Shown here: piece by piece, positions 19,095 to 28,260 of the stretch | Layout of the letters: each line of letters starts with the position of its first letter | How positions within the stretch are numbered: position 1 is the stretch's first letter | NCBI RefSeq assembly: GCF_027925305.1 | Contig: NZ_BSDR01000001.1 | Span: forward strand, 709,001-773,000 | Reading direction: 5' to 3' | DNA: 64,000 nucleotides | Origin: Desulforhabdus amnigena | Lineage (GTDB): Bacteria; Desulfobacterota; Syntrophobacteria; Syntrophobacterales; Syntrophobacteraceae | The notes under the pieces: model-generated | The model's input: the letters and a program-made list of their open reading frames with translations, nothing else | Database searches by the model: none | Told to the model about the DNA's origin: nothing | Program-made: the position numbers and the translations under genes

Positions 19095-19124
19095 ACATAG
19101 ATGATTTTCGTGTAACATCTATGT
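19095..19124. promoter_or_regulatory. Palindrome upstream of qrcA
   Basis: ACATAGATG (19095-19103) and CATCTATGT (19116-19124) are perfect 9-base arms with a 12-base spacer, 53 bases upstream of the qrcA start. It may be an operator for the Qrc operon or a leader hairpin. Confidence 0.5.
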
Positions 19125-19244
19125 CACTATTAGGGTGGAATCTTATTGCCCTTGGAATTCAGAGCAACATGGACAACTATTTTTTTTACGAATGATTTGT
19201 CTAGTAAACGCTCTTGAATTGCCTTGTCAAGCGAAAAGGAACAT

Positions 19245-19269
19245 ATCGATATTATTAAATAATATTGAT
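19245..19269. promoter_or_regulatory. AT-rich 25-base near-perfect palindrome in the qrcA/nuclease divergent region
   Basis: ATCGATATTATT (19245-19256), one centre base, then AATAATATTGAT (19258-19269); 11 of 12 positions are complementary. It lies in the 489-base gap between the divergent qrcA and nuclease-fold genes, the rest of which holds no supported gene. Confidence 0.45.
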
Positions 19270-19531
19270 TTATTTTGCACAAGAATCCCTAAATCATGTG
19301 CCATTTGTCACAACGTGGCGCAACGAAATGAAACAGCTTTTCTGTCATGCTGAAACAATCTGGTGACAATTCGCTTGATTCGTATTCGCCATTTTATACA
19401 AAAGCGGGTAAAGAGACTGCTTCGAAAAAATCGAAAGGGAATGTTCCCGTTTGTCTTGAATCTTGTACCTGCTAGCCCATAGCATGGGTTCGATCACAAC
19501 TCAAAAGATCCTGGAAAGGGGTGAACACTCC

Positions 19532-20299
19532 ATGAAAGTGATGACTTTCAATCTCCGTTTTGAAAACGACCATGATGGTGAAAACGCTTGGGTCTACCGC
19601 CGGCAGGTGGCCCTTGACCTGATTCAAAAGTATCGTCCTTCCATATTGGGAACCCAGGAGGGCACCAGGAAGCAACTGGATTATCTCCAGAAATACCTGT
19701 CGGGATACAGGATGCACGCTCCAGAGAGAACCTGGGACGATACCTGCCAATATCCCACCCTTTTTTACAGGGAGGATGGGTTCGAAGTGATGGAAGGTGG
19801 GGAATTCTGGCTTTCGAAAACCCCGCAAACTCACAGAAGCAAGGACTGGGATAGTGCTTTCCCGAGAATGATGAGTTACGCTTTGTTTCATGATCGGGCT
19901 GATTCAGGTTCTTTTTGGGCTGTTGTCACGCACCTGGATCATATAGGAAGTCGGGCGCGTATCGAGCAAAGTAAAATGATTGCGGCCTGGCTGGGAAAAC
20001 ATTCGAGGCCCCGCATTCTCATGGGTGATTTCAATGATCGGCCTGACTCTTCGGTTCACCACATACTGACGGAACCTGCCGAGAACATGAAGGATACGTG
20101 GGATGTGCGGGGTGGAGTGGAAAGTGAAGAGACCATGACGCACCATGATTTTCACGGGGTGCCGAACAAATTTCGAATGGATTGGATATTGGTGAGCTGC
20201 GAATTCCGGGTTCTGGATGTTCTAGTTATCCGGGATCACAAAGGAGGGCGTTATCCATCGGATCACTTTCCCTACCTTGCGGAATTGACATGGGCATGA
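19532..20299 (+). CDS. Endonuclease/exonuclease/phosphatase-family hydrolase
   Basis: A 255-residue cytosolic phosphoesterase of the EEP fold. Visible motifs are MTFNLRFEND at the N-terminus, E43 in GTQEGT (metal ligand), the MGDFNDRPDS motif, and the C-terminal SDHFP with H245 as catalytic histidine. There is no signal peptide. The substrate could be a phosphoester, sugar phosphate or nucleic acid; the sequence does not decide. The start at 19532 is chosen because the fold begins there; a longer frame from 19463 is not supported. Confidence 0.85.
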   Translation: MKVMTFNLRFENDHDGENAWVYRRQVALDLIQKYRPSILGTQEGTRKQLDYLQKYLSGYRMHAPERTWDDTCQYPTLFYREDGFEVMEGGEFWLSKTPQTHRSKDWDSAFPRMMSYALFHDRADSGSFWAVVTHLDHIGSRARIEQSKMIAAWLGKHSRPRILMGDFNDRPDSSVHHILTEPAENMKDTWDVRGGVESEETMTHHDFHGVPNKFRMDWILVSCEFRVLDVLVIRDHKGGRYPSDHFPYLAELTWA

Positions 20300-20447
20300 T
20301 TGCCTGCCGTCCCCTATTGTACGCGGTTCGCTTGGGAAATGGCTCAGTGTAAATTGGATTTCTTTCCGGCTGCATGTAGAGGGGCGCCGGGCATCTTTAG
20401 ATATCGATTTTTTCGTTACAGAGGATACGGTTTATACAGGAGGAATG

Positions 20448-21260
20448 ATGCAGGACACAATTCGAGTGGCTTTGATTCAACCCAAGCCTTACCCTTCACT
20501 TGACGATCCCAGGAATATCGGTCATGCCATGCAGTTACTCGAACGCTGCCGCGGAGAAAGGCTGGATGTCATTTGTTTCCCTGAATATTTTCCCTATCAG
20601 GGTGAACGTGAGCTCGCCGGGGCGGCGAGACAGCACAAGGCTTATATCATAGCGGGTCTTGTGGAAGCTGAAGGGGAAAAGCTCTATAATACCGCAACCC
20701 TCTTCGATAGGGCCGGACGCCTTCTGGGGCGGCAGCGCAAGCGCAATGTGAGCGTGCTGGAACGGGAGCAGCTGGGAATCTCTGCGGGAGATGGCGTCTT
20801 CCGAGCTTTTGCCACGGATTTTGGTAAAATCGGCATACCGGTCTGCATCGATTTCTGGGGACAGCCCGAAGCGGGCAAGCAGTTGGCCGAACAGGGTGTC
20901 GACGTGGTTTTTAATATAAGCCTTTTTCCTGTTCTACGTGGCCACTGGAAAGTAGGGGTCCTTACCAGAGCTTTTGACAACTTCTTCGCAGTAGCGGGAG
21001 TGAACACCGCAGATTACAATGCATTGTTTGGTGAAAAGCGAATACACCATCACGGAGGGGGAAGTTTCGTAATCTACCCGCCCAAGATGCTCGACAAACA
21101 GGATTTTCGCCGCTGGATAAAGAGCTTGAATGACATCGAAGACTGGGTGCGGGTAAAGCTGGATGGTTTGGAACAGGTTCATTTCGTGGAGATCCATCTC
21201 GGCACTGTGAGGCGTTTCCGTGAAGACTTTCGAAATCGCTTCGGTTTCCGGCAGTACTAG
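20448..21260 (+). CDS. Carbon-nitrogen hydrolase (nitrilase superfamily)
   Basis: A 270-residue cytosolic amidase/nitrilase-fold enzyme. The Glu-Lys-Cys triad is visible: E46 in CFPEYFP, K98 in RQRKRN and C133 in IPVCIDFW. The last about 40 residues are extended beyond the core. Two adjacent ATGs (20445 and 20448) follow AGGAGG; the second has the better spacing. It lies between the EEP hydrolase and the MoeA fusion on the same strand, but the gaps (148 and 77 bases) do not prove an operon. The substrate is unknown. Confidence 0.85.
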   Translation: MQDTIRVALIQPKPYPSLDDPRNIGHAMQLLERCRGERLDVICFPEYFPYQGERELAGAARQHKAYIIAGLVEAEGEKLYNTATLFDRAGRLLGRQRKRNVSVLEREQLGISAGDGVFRAFATDFGKIGIPVCIDFWGQPEAGKQLAEQGVDVVFNISLFPVLRGHWKVGVLTRAFDNFFAVAGVNTADYNALFGEKRIHHHGGGSFVIYPPKMLDKQDFRRWIKSLNDIEDWVRVKLDGLEQVHFVEIHLGTVRRFREDFRNRFGFRQY

Positions 21261-21337
21261 TGGGAATCTTCAAGACTTGCTGCAAAAGTCGGAGAGAATT
21301 CCATTTGGCAAGAATCCGTGAATAGGGGTTGCTCGAT

Positions 21338-23308
21338 ATGGAAAGACCTAAAAGAAACATCTACTTGAAAATGCGCACCCTTGAAGATGCCAGAAGCATT
21401 TGGGAAGAAAGAACGTCGGGCATCCGCTCTTCCATGGCGGTTGTCTCGACACTGGACGCCTTGCACCGGGTCACGGCTCGGCCCGTGATTGCATGCCGGT
21501 CGGTTCCCCACTATCACGGGGCAGCCATGGACGGCATTGCGGTGAAAGCTCAGAGCACCTTCGGAGCCAGTGATGTCCATCCGCTTCGCCTTCAAATCGG
21601 AAAGAAGGCATTTCCCGTAGATACAGGAGATCCCCTACCACCGGAAACGGATGCAGTGATTATGATCGAGTACGTGGAACAAGTTGGGGAAGGGGAAGTG
21701 GAAATTCGTTCCTCCGCATTCCCCTGGCAACACGTTCGAAAAGTGGGTGAAGACATTGTGGCAGGCGAACTGCTGCTCCCGGTGAACCACAAGCTGAGAC
21801 CGGCAGACCTCGGTTCTCTGCTTGCAGCCGGCGTTCTTCAGGTTACGGTATATGCTCCACCCAAGGTCTGGATTCAGCCCACAGGAACCGAACTCATTCC
21901 TGCCACCCTGGCACATGAGGCTGCGCCCGGGCAAATCATCGAGTTTAACGGCACCGTTCTTTCCGGCCTCGTCAAGGAATGTGGTGGCGAACCCATTCTG
22001 CGCGACATTATCCCGGATGAGTACGAGCACATCAAGAAGATGCTTCAGGAGGCTGTGGCCTCCTCCGCAGAGGTTGTCCTCGTCAATGCCGGTTCCTCGG
22101 CGGGGTCGGAAGATTACACGGCGGCTATCATCGACGAACTGGGAGAAGTCCTGGTGCATGGCGTCACGATGATGCCGGGGAAGCCGACCATCCTGGGATT
22201 TATTCAGGGAAAGCCGGTGATTGGAATTCCGGGATACCCCGTTTCAGGAATTCTGGCATTCGAACAGTTTGTCAACCCACTCCTCCATGCGCTGCAGGGC
22301 ATTCCCGCTCCTTCCTTTGCCCATGTGGAAGCCCAACTGGGAAGAAAGACACCTTCCAAATTGGGCTTGGAGGAATTTGTGCGTGTCATTCTGGGAAGAG
22401 TTCAAGGAGAGCTCATCGCCATGCCGCTTCAAAGGGGGGCGGGAGTGATCACATCTCTCACCCGTGCAGACGGATTGTTGCGCATTCCTCAGGATCTGGA
22501 AGGAGTGGATGCGGGTGAGAGAGTCCGAGTGCGGCTCCTTCGTCCTGAAGAGCAGCTGGATCATACCCTCATCATGATCGGAAGCCACGACAATACTCTT
22601 GATATACTTGCCAATGAATTGAAAAAGCGCGACAGCCGAGTTCACCTTTCATCCAGCAACGTGGGAAGTCTCGGGGGGCTTATAGCCATCAAGCGGGGAC
22701 AAACACATCTGGCTGGATCTCATCTTCTCGACACGGATAAGGGCGAATATAATTTTTCCTATATCGAACGCTATCTGAAAGGGACCCCTTTGAGGCTCGT
22801 ACAACTGGCTAACCGACAGCAGGGATTCGTGGTGGGCGCCGGCAACCCGAAAAACATTCAAGGTATCGGAGACCTCGCCCGGAAAGATGTGACATTCATC
22901 AACCGTCAGGCTGGTTCGGGTACACGTATTCTTCTGGATTATTCATTGCAGCAGGCGGGGATCGCTTCGGATTCCGTCCAGGGATATGACCAGGAGGAAT
23001 TCACTCATATGGCCGTGGCCGTTAATGTTCTAAGCGGTCGGGCCGACGCTGGCATGGCCATCTATGCCTCTGCAAAGGCTCTGGGGCTTGACTTCGTTCC
23101 CGTAGCCGAAGAGCGTTATGACCTGGTGATTCCTGAAACGAGCTGGAATGACCCTAAAATACAAATTCTCCTTGAAATCATTGTCTCAGAGTCCTTCCGC
23201 CGGATGGTTACCGATCTCGGTGGTTACGACGTCAGCGCTTCAGGCGCTCTTATGGGAATTTGGGATGGTGAGAAATGGATTCGGACAGAACACAGGGATG
23301 AGCGATAG
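21338..23308 (+). CDS. MoeA-type molybdopterin protein fused to a PBP-like substrate-binding domain
   Basis: A 656-residue cytosolic fusion. Residues 1-400 are a MoeA domain, which inserts molybdate (or tungstate) into molybdopterin: HYHGAAMDGIAV, PVDTGDPLP, NAGSSAGSEDYT and IPGYPVSG are typical. Residues about 415-620 are a periplasmic-binding-protein-like domain (IGSHDNTLDILA, INRQAGSGTR) known from MoeA fusions in anaerobes, which may bind oxyanion or cofactor. ATG at 21338 has TAGGGG 9 bases upstream. Its 3-prime end overlaps the radical SAM gene by 11 bases, so the two are co-translated. Such fusions are found in organisms rich in Mo/W enzymes. Confidence 0.9.
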   Translation: MERPKRNIYLKMRTLEDARSIWEERTSGIRSSMAVVSTLDALHRVTARPVIACRSVPHYHGAAMDGIAVKAQSTFGASDVHPLRLQIGKKAFPVDTGDPLPPETDAVIMIEYVEQVGEGEVEIRSSAFPWQHVRKVGEDIVAGELLLPVNHKLRPADLGSLLAAGVLQVTVYAPPKVWIQPTGTELIPATLAHEAAPGQIIEFNGTVLSGLVKECGGEPILRDIIPDEYEHIKKMLQEAVASSAEVVLVNAGSSAGSEDYTAAIIDELGEVLVHGVTMMPGKPTILGFIQGKPVIGIPGYPVSGILAFEQFVNPLLHALQGIPAPSFAHVEAQLGRKTPSKLGLEEFVRVILGRVQGELIAMPLQRGAGVITSLTRADGLLRIPQDLEGVDAGERVRVRLLRPEEQLDHTLIMIGSHDNTLDILANELKKRDSRVHLSSSNVGSLGGLIAIKRGQTHLAGSHLLDTDKGEYNFSYIERYLKGTPLRLVQLANRQQGFVVGAGNPKNIQGIGDLARKDVTFINRQAGSGTRILLDYSLQQAGIASDSVQGYDQEEFTHMAVAVNVLSGRADAGMAIYASAKALGLDFVPVAEERYDLVIPETSWNDPKIQILLEIIVSESFRRMVTDLGGYDVSASGALMGIWDGEKWIRTEHRDER

Positions 23309-24251
23309 AAAAATAGAGCGACCGGCTTATATCGAACTTTTCGAATCGGGAGTGCTTGCAGAGCGCTCTCGCATTCTGGATGACGCAATGGCCTGCTGCA
23401 ATATTTGCCCAAGGCAATGCGGTGTCAATCGTAAGGCGGGGAAAACAGGTTTTTGTGGAGTGGGTCCAGAAGCCAGGATAGCTGCCATGAGCATCCATCC
23501 CTGGGAAGAACCCCCCATTTCGGGAACGAACGGATCCGGAACGATCTTTTTCTCCGGATGTACGCTCAAGTGCCTTTTCTGTCAGAATTTTCCCATCAGT
23601 CAGATGGGGGTCGGGCGCAGCATGAGCCCCGAAGATCTTGCGGTTGGAATGATGAAGCTTCAGAAAAAGGGGGCGCACAATATCAATCTCGTGACCCCTA
23701 CGCACCAGACGCCGGTTTTTTTAAAGGCTCTCCTTCTGGCTATACCCATGGGGTTGCACATTCCCATCGTCTACAACTGCAGCGGTTATGAACGGGTGGA
23801 AACCCTGCGTCTCCTGGAGGGGGTGGTGGATATTTATCTCCCCGATATCAAATATGCCGATTCCAAAGTGGCGCAGACCCTTTCGGGAGCGGCGGACTAT
23901 GTGGAATTCAACCGGACGGCCCTGCGTGAAATGTGGCGCCAGGTGGGACTTCTCCAGATGGATGAGAAGGGGCTTGCGCGCAAAGGCATGATGGTTCGCC
24001 ATCTTGTTTTGCCGGAAGACCTGTCGGGAACTTTCGAGAATCTGTCCTTCCTGATGCATGCCATGGGGCCTGAAGTCTGGGTCAGCCTCATGTGCCAGTA
24101 TTTCCCGGCGCACAAGGCTTTTCAGGTTTCACCTTTGGACCGAAAAATCACTCTGGAAGAATATGAAAAGGCCTTCGATCACTTGATGGAACTGGGAATG
24201 CTGAATGGCTTCGTTCAGCGGCATTCCGAAGAGGAGGAGGTCTTTTGTTGA
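23298..24251 (+). CDS. PflX-like radical SAM protein
   Basis: A 317-residue protein of the radical SAM group often annotated PflX (related to pyruvate-formate-lyase activating enzymes). The radical SAM cluster is C88-x3-C92-x2-C95 (SGCTLKCLFC). A second cysteine group near the N-terminus (CCNICPRQC and FCGVG, residues 33-53) may bind another cluster. The physiological target of this family is not settled. ATG at 23298 overlaps the end of the MoeA fusion. The sigma-54 activator gene starts 31 bases downstream. Confidence 0.87.
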   Translation: MSDRKIERPAYIELFESGVLAERSRILDDAMACCNICPRQCGVNRKAGKTGFCGVGPEARIAAMSIHPWEEPPISGTNGSGTIFFSGCTLKCLFCQNFPISQMGVGRSMSPEDLAVGMMKLQKKGAHNINLVTPTHQTPVFLKALLLAIPMGLHIPIVYNCSGYERVETLRLLEGVVDIYLPDIKYADSKVAQTLSGAADYVEFNRTALREMWRQVGLLQMDEKGLARKGMMVRHLVLPEDLSGTFENLSFLMHAMGPEVWVSLMCQYFPAHKAFQVSPLDRKITLEEYEKAFDHLMELGMLNGFVQRHSEEEEVFC

Positions 24252-24282
24252 CCTTTAAAAAAAAGAGGTTTCCAACAATAAA

Positions 24283-25689
24283 ATGACCGTCTCCGAAGCA
24301 GCGAGAATTCTGGGTCTCTTCGAACACACCGTTTCTTTCCCCTTTATACTGGATGAAATTCCACTCGGTATCGCCGTGCTCGATGCCGAACGCCGCATTG
24401 TTTTGCTCAACAGAACGCTGGAGGGATTGACGGGGTTTGTGCGCCGGGAAGCGCACGGCATTCCCTGTGCTTATATCCTTCGCAATAATATCTGTCTTGA
24501 AAATTGCCCTTTCCTCAATATCCAGGAATCGTCCGAGCCCATTTCCCTGGAAGGAAACATCATCAACCGGGATCGCCAGAAAATTCCCGTGAGGATCACT
24601 TTCGCCCCTATCCGCGATTCGGTGGGTAAAATTGTCGGCTTTCTGGAAGCGGTGGAAGATATTCGGGCTCTTCGAGCCAAAGAGGGAAATATCGGGAAGG
24701 CCTACAGCTTCGGACACCTGATCGGGCGCAGCCCTCAAATGGAGAGGATCTTTCAGGTTCTTCCCGTCATCGCTCAATCCGATTCGTCCGTATTGATCAC
24801 AGGAGAAACCGGCACAGGAAAAGACTTCGTGGCTGAAGCCATTCATCAGGCATCCCCCCGAGCCCGCGATGCTTTCATTAAGGTCAATTGCGGAGCCCTG
24901 CCGGAAACCCTCCTGGAGTCGGAACTTTTCGGTCATCAGAAAGGGGCTTTCACGGGGGCTGTCGAAAACAAACCGGGGCGATTTCGGTTGGCGCACAACG
25001 GCACGCTTTATCTCACCGAAATTGGTGATCTTCCCCTCTCCCTGCAGGTGAAGATTCTCACCTTTCTCGATGACAAGGTTGTGTATCCTCTGGGGAGCAC
25101 CAAGGGCTTCCAGGTCAATGTTCGAATTATCGCCGCAACACACCGGAATCTCGAAAAAATGGTACGTGAGGGGCGGTTTCGTGAAGACCTTTTGTTCCGA
25201 TTGAACGTGGTTCGTCTGCAACTGCCGCCGCTGCGGGAGAGAGGCGACGACGTTCGCCTCCTCCTGGATCATTTTCTGCATGCGTATGTCTCGCAGTTCA
25301 AGAAACCGGTTCAAGGCTTTTCATCCAAGGCGCTCAAAATCCTGATCGATTACAGGTATCCGGGGAACGTGAGGGAACTTAAGAATATCGTGGAGTATTC
25401 CCTGAATATCTGCCAGGAAGATCGCATTCAGCCCAAGCATCTTCCCGCCTATCTTACCGAACCTGGAGTGGCTCACGAGATGAGGAGCGAGGAGACAGTG
25501 CCTCCCGCCTTTGCGGTACCTGTTCAAGGCAATGAGGAGACGAGTTGCGACTGGGCAGCCATGGAAAGAAAACTGATTTTGGATGCTCTCGTGCAGGCTA
25601 AAGGACGAAGAAGCAAGGCTGCGGAGCTCCTTGGATGGGGAAGAAGCACCTTGTGGAGAAAAATGAAACAATATGGGATGGATTCTTAA
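24283..25689 (+). CDS. PAS-domain sigma-54-dependent transcriptional activator
   Basis: A 468-residue enhancer-binding protein. Residues 15-130 are a PAS domain with three cysteines (C62, C71, C75), suggestive of a redox or Fe-S sensor. Residues 145-375 are the AAA+ domain with Walker A GETGTGKD (174-181) and a canonical GAFTGA loop (221-226). Walker B is odd: LYLTEIGD, with Thr245 in place of the usual Asp, while Glu246 is kept. Residues 425-466 are a Fis-type helix-turn-helix. It lies in a run with MoeA-PBP, PflX-like and NifX-like genes and probably regulates them or remote genes. It is not a two-component receiver protein. Confidence 0.92.
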   Translation: MTVSEAARILGLFEHTVSFPFILDEIPLGIAVLDAERRIVLLNRTLEGLTGFVRREAHGIPCAYILRNNICLENCPFLNIQESSEPISLEGNIINRDRQKIPVRITFAPIRDSVGKIVGFLEAVEDIRALRAKEGNIGKAYSFGHLIGRSPQMERIFQVLPVIAQSDSSVLITGETGTGKDFVAEAIHQASPRARDAFIKVNCGALPETLLESELFGHQKGAFTGAVENKPGRFRLAHNGTLYLTEIGDLPLSLQVKILTFLDDKVVYPLGSTKGFQVNVRIIAATHRNLEKMVREGRFREDLLFRLNVVRLQLPPLRERGDDVRLLLDHFLHAYVSQFKKPVQGFSSKALKILIDYRYPGNVRELKNIVEYSLNICQEDRIQPKHLPAYLTEPGVAHEMRSEETVPPAFAVPVQGNEETSCDWAAMERKLILDALVQAKGRRSKAAELLGWGRSTLWRKMKQYGMDS

Positions 25690-25738
25690 AAATGCTGTAC
25701 TTGAATGAAGCAATTTGGTACTCCATTGTGTGGCTGCT

Positions 25739-26095
25739 ATGGTAAAGAGAGTATTAATATCACTTTACGGGAATGATGTCGCTCCCAGGTTCGATCTGGC
25801 GACGGAAGTGTTGATCGCCGCAGTGGGAGAAGACGGAAAAGTGGTGGAGGAAAAGATTCTCGTTCTTCCCCAGGCTTCGGCGGAAAAGCTCTGCCACATG
25901 GTCCTCACGGAAGATGTCCAGGCGGTGATTTGCGGGGCTATTGAAGAAGAATATCACCAATACCTCACCTGGAAGCGCGTCCAGGTGTTTGATTCCGTCA
26001 TAGGTTCTGCAGAAGCGGTGTTGAACCGGTTTCGGCGGGGAATGCTGAAACCGGGAGACATCCTTTTTGAACGGGAGGTGAAGGGAGACAGATGA
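25739..26095 (+). CDS. NifX/NifB-like dinitrogenase cofactor-family protein
   Basis: A 118-residue single-domain protein of the NifX/NafY/MTH1175 fold (VKRVLISLYGNDVAPRFDLA, then AVICGAIEEEYHQYL). In nitrogen fixers this fold carries FeMo-cofactor precursors, but stand-alone relatives near sensors are common in sulfate reducers and have no proven role. No strong ribosome site is seen; a TTG at 25715 is an alternative start. Its stop overlaps the next start (ATGA), so it is coupled to the histidine kinase. Confidence 0.8.
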   Translation: MVKRVLISLYGNDVAPRFDLATEVLIAAVGEDGKVVEEKILVLPQASAEKLCHMVLTEDVQAVICGAIEEEYHQYLTWKRVQVFDSVIGSAEAVLNRFRRGMLKPGDILFEREVKGDR

Positions 26096-27813
26096 AGGTC
26101 CAGGAGTGGTTCAAGAGTTTTCATCTTTTGGATTTTCCTGAAGAAGGAGAATCCCCCGTACGCTACCGATTGCTCCGCCGTAATATGATGATCTTGATGA
26201 TCGTCATCACGATCGTTCCCCTCCTTTTTATGGCGATTATGAACTATCACCAGTATCAGTCCACTCTCAAAGACGAGATCGTCAATCCTTTGAGGGTTCT
26301 CGTGAACAAAACGAAACACTCTTTTGAGTTGTTTCTCGCTCAGCGGCTCTCCACGGTGAGTTTCATCGCTTCTGCCTATCCTCTTGAAGAATTGGCGGAT
26401 GAAAACGCTTTGAACCGTATCTTCAGGGTAATGCGGCAGGAGTTCGGAGGGTTCGTCGACCTGGGCCTCATCGATGACAAGGGGGTCCAGGTCAGCTATG
26501 TGGGGCCCTACGACCTCAAGGGGAAGAATTACGAAGAACAGAGCTGGTTTCATGAAGTGAGGATTCGGGGGACCTACATCAGTGATGTTTTTATGGGATA
26601 CCGAAAATTCCCTCACATTGTTATGGCGGTGCAGCGCCGGACGGACGGTGGGAGCGCCTGGATACTGAGGGCCACTATCGATACTGAAAAATTCAACGAC
26701 CTCATTGCCTCCATGCAGCTGGATCCCAGTAGCGATGCGTTTTTGCTCAACAAGAGCGGTGTTTTTCAAACCCCGTCCAAGCGGTATGGGGGGGTCCTGG
26801 ACCAGTTTCCGCTCGTTCTTCCCCCTTTCAGCAGTGAAGCCAATGTTGTGGAAGAAAAGGACCCGCAGGGTCGGGAAGTCTTGATAGCCTATACCTATTT
26901 TCTCCACTCCCCCTATATCCTGGCTGTTGTAAAGCCCCGGGGAGAAGTGTTGAAGGCCTGGTATACGCTCAAGACAGAACTCTTTTTTCTGTTTCTCTTC
27001 AGCGTGGTCGTCATTTTCCTTGTAGTTTTAAAGCTTACGGATGTCATGGTGCGGCGCATGCGGGAAAGTGACGAAAAGCGGGAAGCCGCATTCAGAGAAA
27101 TGGAGCACACGCATAAGCTTTCCTCTATAGGGAGGCTCGCTGCGGGAGTGGCTCACGAAATCAACAACCCACTGGCCATCATCAACGAAAAGGCGGGCCT
27201 GATGACTGACCTGCTCGAATACAGCGAGGATTTCCCGGAGAAGGAAAAGTTCAAGGCGCTGGCCGAGGTGATCCTTCAATCGATCAATCGGTGTCGTTCC
27301 ATTACGCATCGCCTTCTGGGATTTGCCCGCCGTATGGAAGTCCAAATCGAAGTGTTGGATCTCAACGAAGTAGTGAAAGAGACTTTTACTTTTCTTGAAA
27401 AGGAAGCCCTGTACCGGAACCTGGATGTCCGTCTTCAGCTGGCGGATAATCTTCCTAGAATCGCGTCCGACCGTGGTCAGTTGCAACAGGTCTTTCTCAA
27501 TCTGCTGAACAACTCCTTTGCTGCAGTGGAAGACGGTGGGATCATTACGGTCACCACTTACGAAAAGGACATGGATACTGAAGCGGTCTCCATTCAGGAC
27601 AATGGTTGCGGGATGTCCGAAGAAACCATCAAGCACATTTTTGAGCCATTCTTTACGACGAAGAAGGGGACTGGAACGGGCCTGGGGCTCCCCATCACCT
27701 ATGGCATCATCAAAAAGCTTGGTGGCGACATCGAGGTTCAGAGCAAAGAGGGCAAGGGAACGACCATGACGGTCTATTTGCCCAAGAAACCACGGAATGG
27801 ATCTGGAGTTTAG
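26092..27813 (+). CDS. dCache-type membrane sensor histidine kinase
   Basis: A 573-residue kinase. Membrane helix 1 is at about 30-48, an extracytoplasmic dCache-like sensor spans about 50-290, helix 2 is at about 292-313, and no HAMP is evident. The dimerisation helix carries the phosphorylated H355 in [12 protein letters not shown]. The ATPase domain is complete: N-box NLLNNSFAA, G1 DNGCGM and G2 GTGTGLGLPI. The start overlaps the NifX-like stop, and a receiver-only protein follows after 3 bases as probable partner. The sensor shares many stretches with the kinase at 47050 (VGPYDL/VGPYEL, YISDVF, ILRATIDT), so the two are paralogues. Confidence 0.93.
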   Translation: MKVQEWFKSFHLLDFPEEGESPVRYRLLRRNMMILMIVITIVPLLFMAIMNYHQYQSTLKDEIVNPLRVLVNKTKHSFELFLAQRLSTVSFIASAYPLEELADENALNRIFRVMRQEFGGFVDLGLIDDKGVQVSYVGPYDLKGKNYEEQSWFHEVRIRGTYISDVFMGYRKFPHIVMAVQRRTDGGSAWILRATIDTEKFNDLIASMQLDPSSDAFLLNKSGVFQTPSKRYGGVLDQFPLVLPPFSSEANVVEEKDPQGREVLIAYTYFLHSPYILAVVKPRGEVLKAWYTLKTELFFLFLFSVVVIFLVVLKLTDVMVRRMRESDEKREAAFREMEHTHKLSSIGRLAAGVAHEINNPLAIINEKAGLMTDLLEYSEDFPEKEKFKALAEVILQSINRCRSITHRLLGFARRMEVQIEVLDLNEVVKETFTFLEKEALYRNLDVRLQLADNLPRIASDRGQLQQVFLNLLNNSFAAVEDGGIITVTTYEKDMDTEAVSIQDNGCGMSEETIKHIFEPFFTTKKGTGTGLGLPITYGIIKKLGGDIEVQSKEGKGTTMTVYLPKKPRNGSGV

Positions 27814-27816
27814 ATA

Positions 27817-28194
27817 ATGAGCAAATGGAAAGTGCTGCTGGTTGACGATGAGGTGGAGTTTGTCACGACCCTTTCCGAAAGACTGAATCTGCGGGGAGTT
27901 CATGCCCAAACGGCATTCGACGGCGAGGAGGCGTTGCGGTGCCTTGAGGAGGATCCTCCGCAGGTGGTGGTGCTCGACATGATGATGCCGGGTTTAGGAG
28001 GATTGGAGGTCCTTCAAAGGATCCGAAAAGAATATCCGCAGATTCCGGTGATTCTGCTTACGGGGCACAGTTCCACCAGGGATGGAATGGAAGGGATGCG
28101 GCTGGGGGCCTTCGATTATTTGATGAAGCCCCTGAACATTGGCGAACTCATAGAGAAAATAGGCAAGGCGTTGGAATCGGTGGGTGGGAAATGA
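27817..28194 (+). CDS. Receiver-only response regulator
   Basis: A 125-residue CheY-like protein with the acidic pair in LVDDE, phospho-acceptor D54 in VVLDMMMPG, the Thr of LLTGHSS and the Lys of LMKPLN. It has no output domain. It lies 3 bases after the histidine kinase and 66 before the SulP gene, so it probably receives phosphate from that kinase and passes it on, or acts on a protein such as the permease. Confidence 0.92.
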   Translation: MSKWKVLLVDDEVEFVTTLSERLNLRGVHAQTAFDGEEALRCLEEDPPQVVVLDMMMPGLGGLEVLQRIRKEYPQIPVILLTGHSSTRDGMEGMRLGAFDYLMKPLNIGELIEKIGKALESVGGK

Positions 28195-28260
28195 GAGAGA
28201 TCTTTGCGATTCCACAGGGAACGGTTCTTTGTAAATGAGGGTGTGGAGGAAGGTAGATTT

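Noticed and set aside
25739-26095. Taking the NifX-like gene as evidence for nitrogen fixation here
   Set aside because: No nif structural or assembly genes are nearby; stand-alone members of this fold are common in anaerobes.
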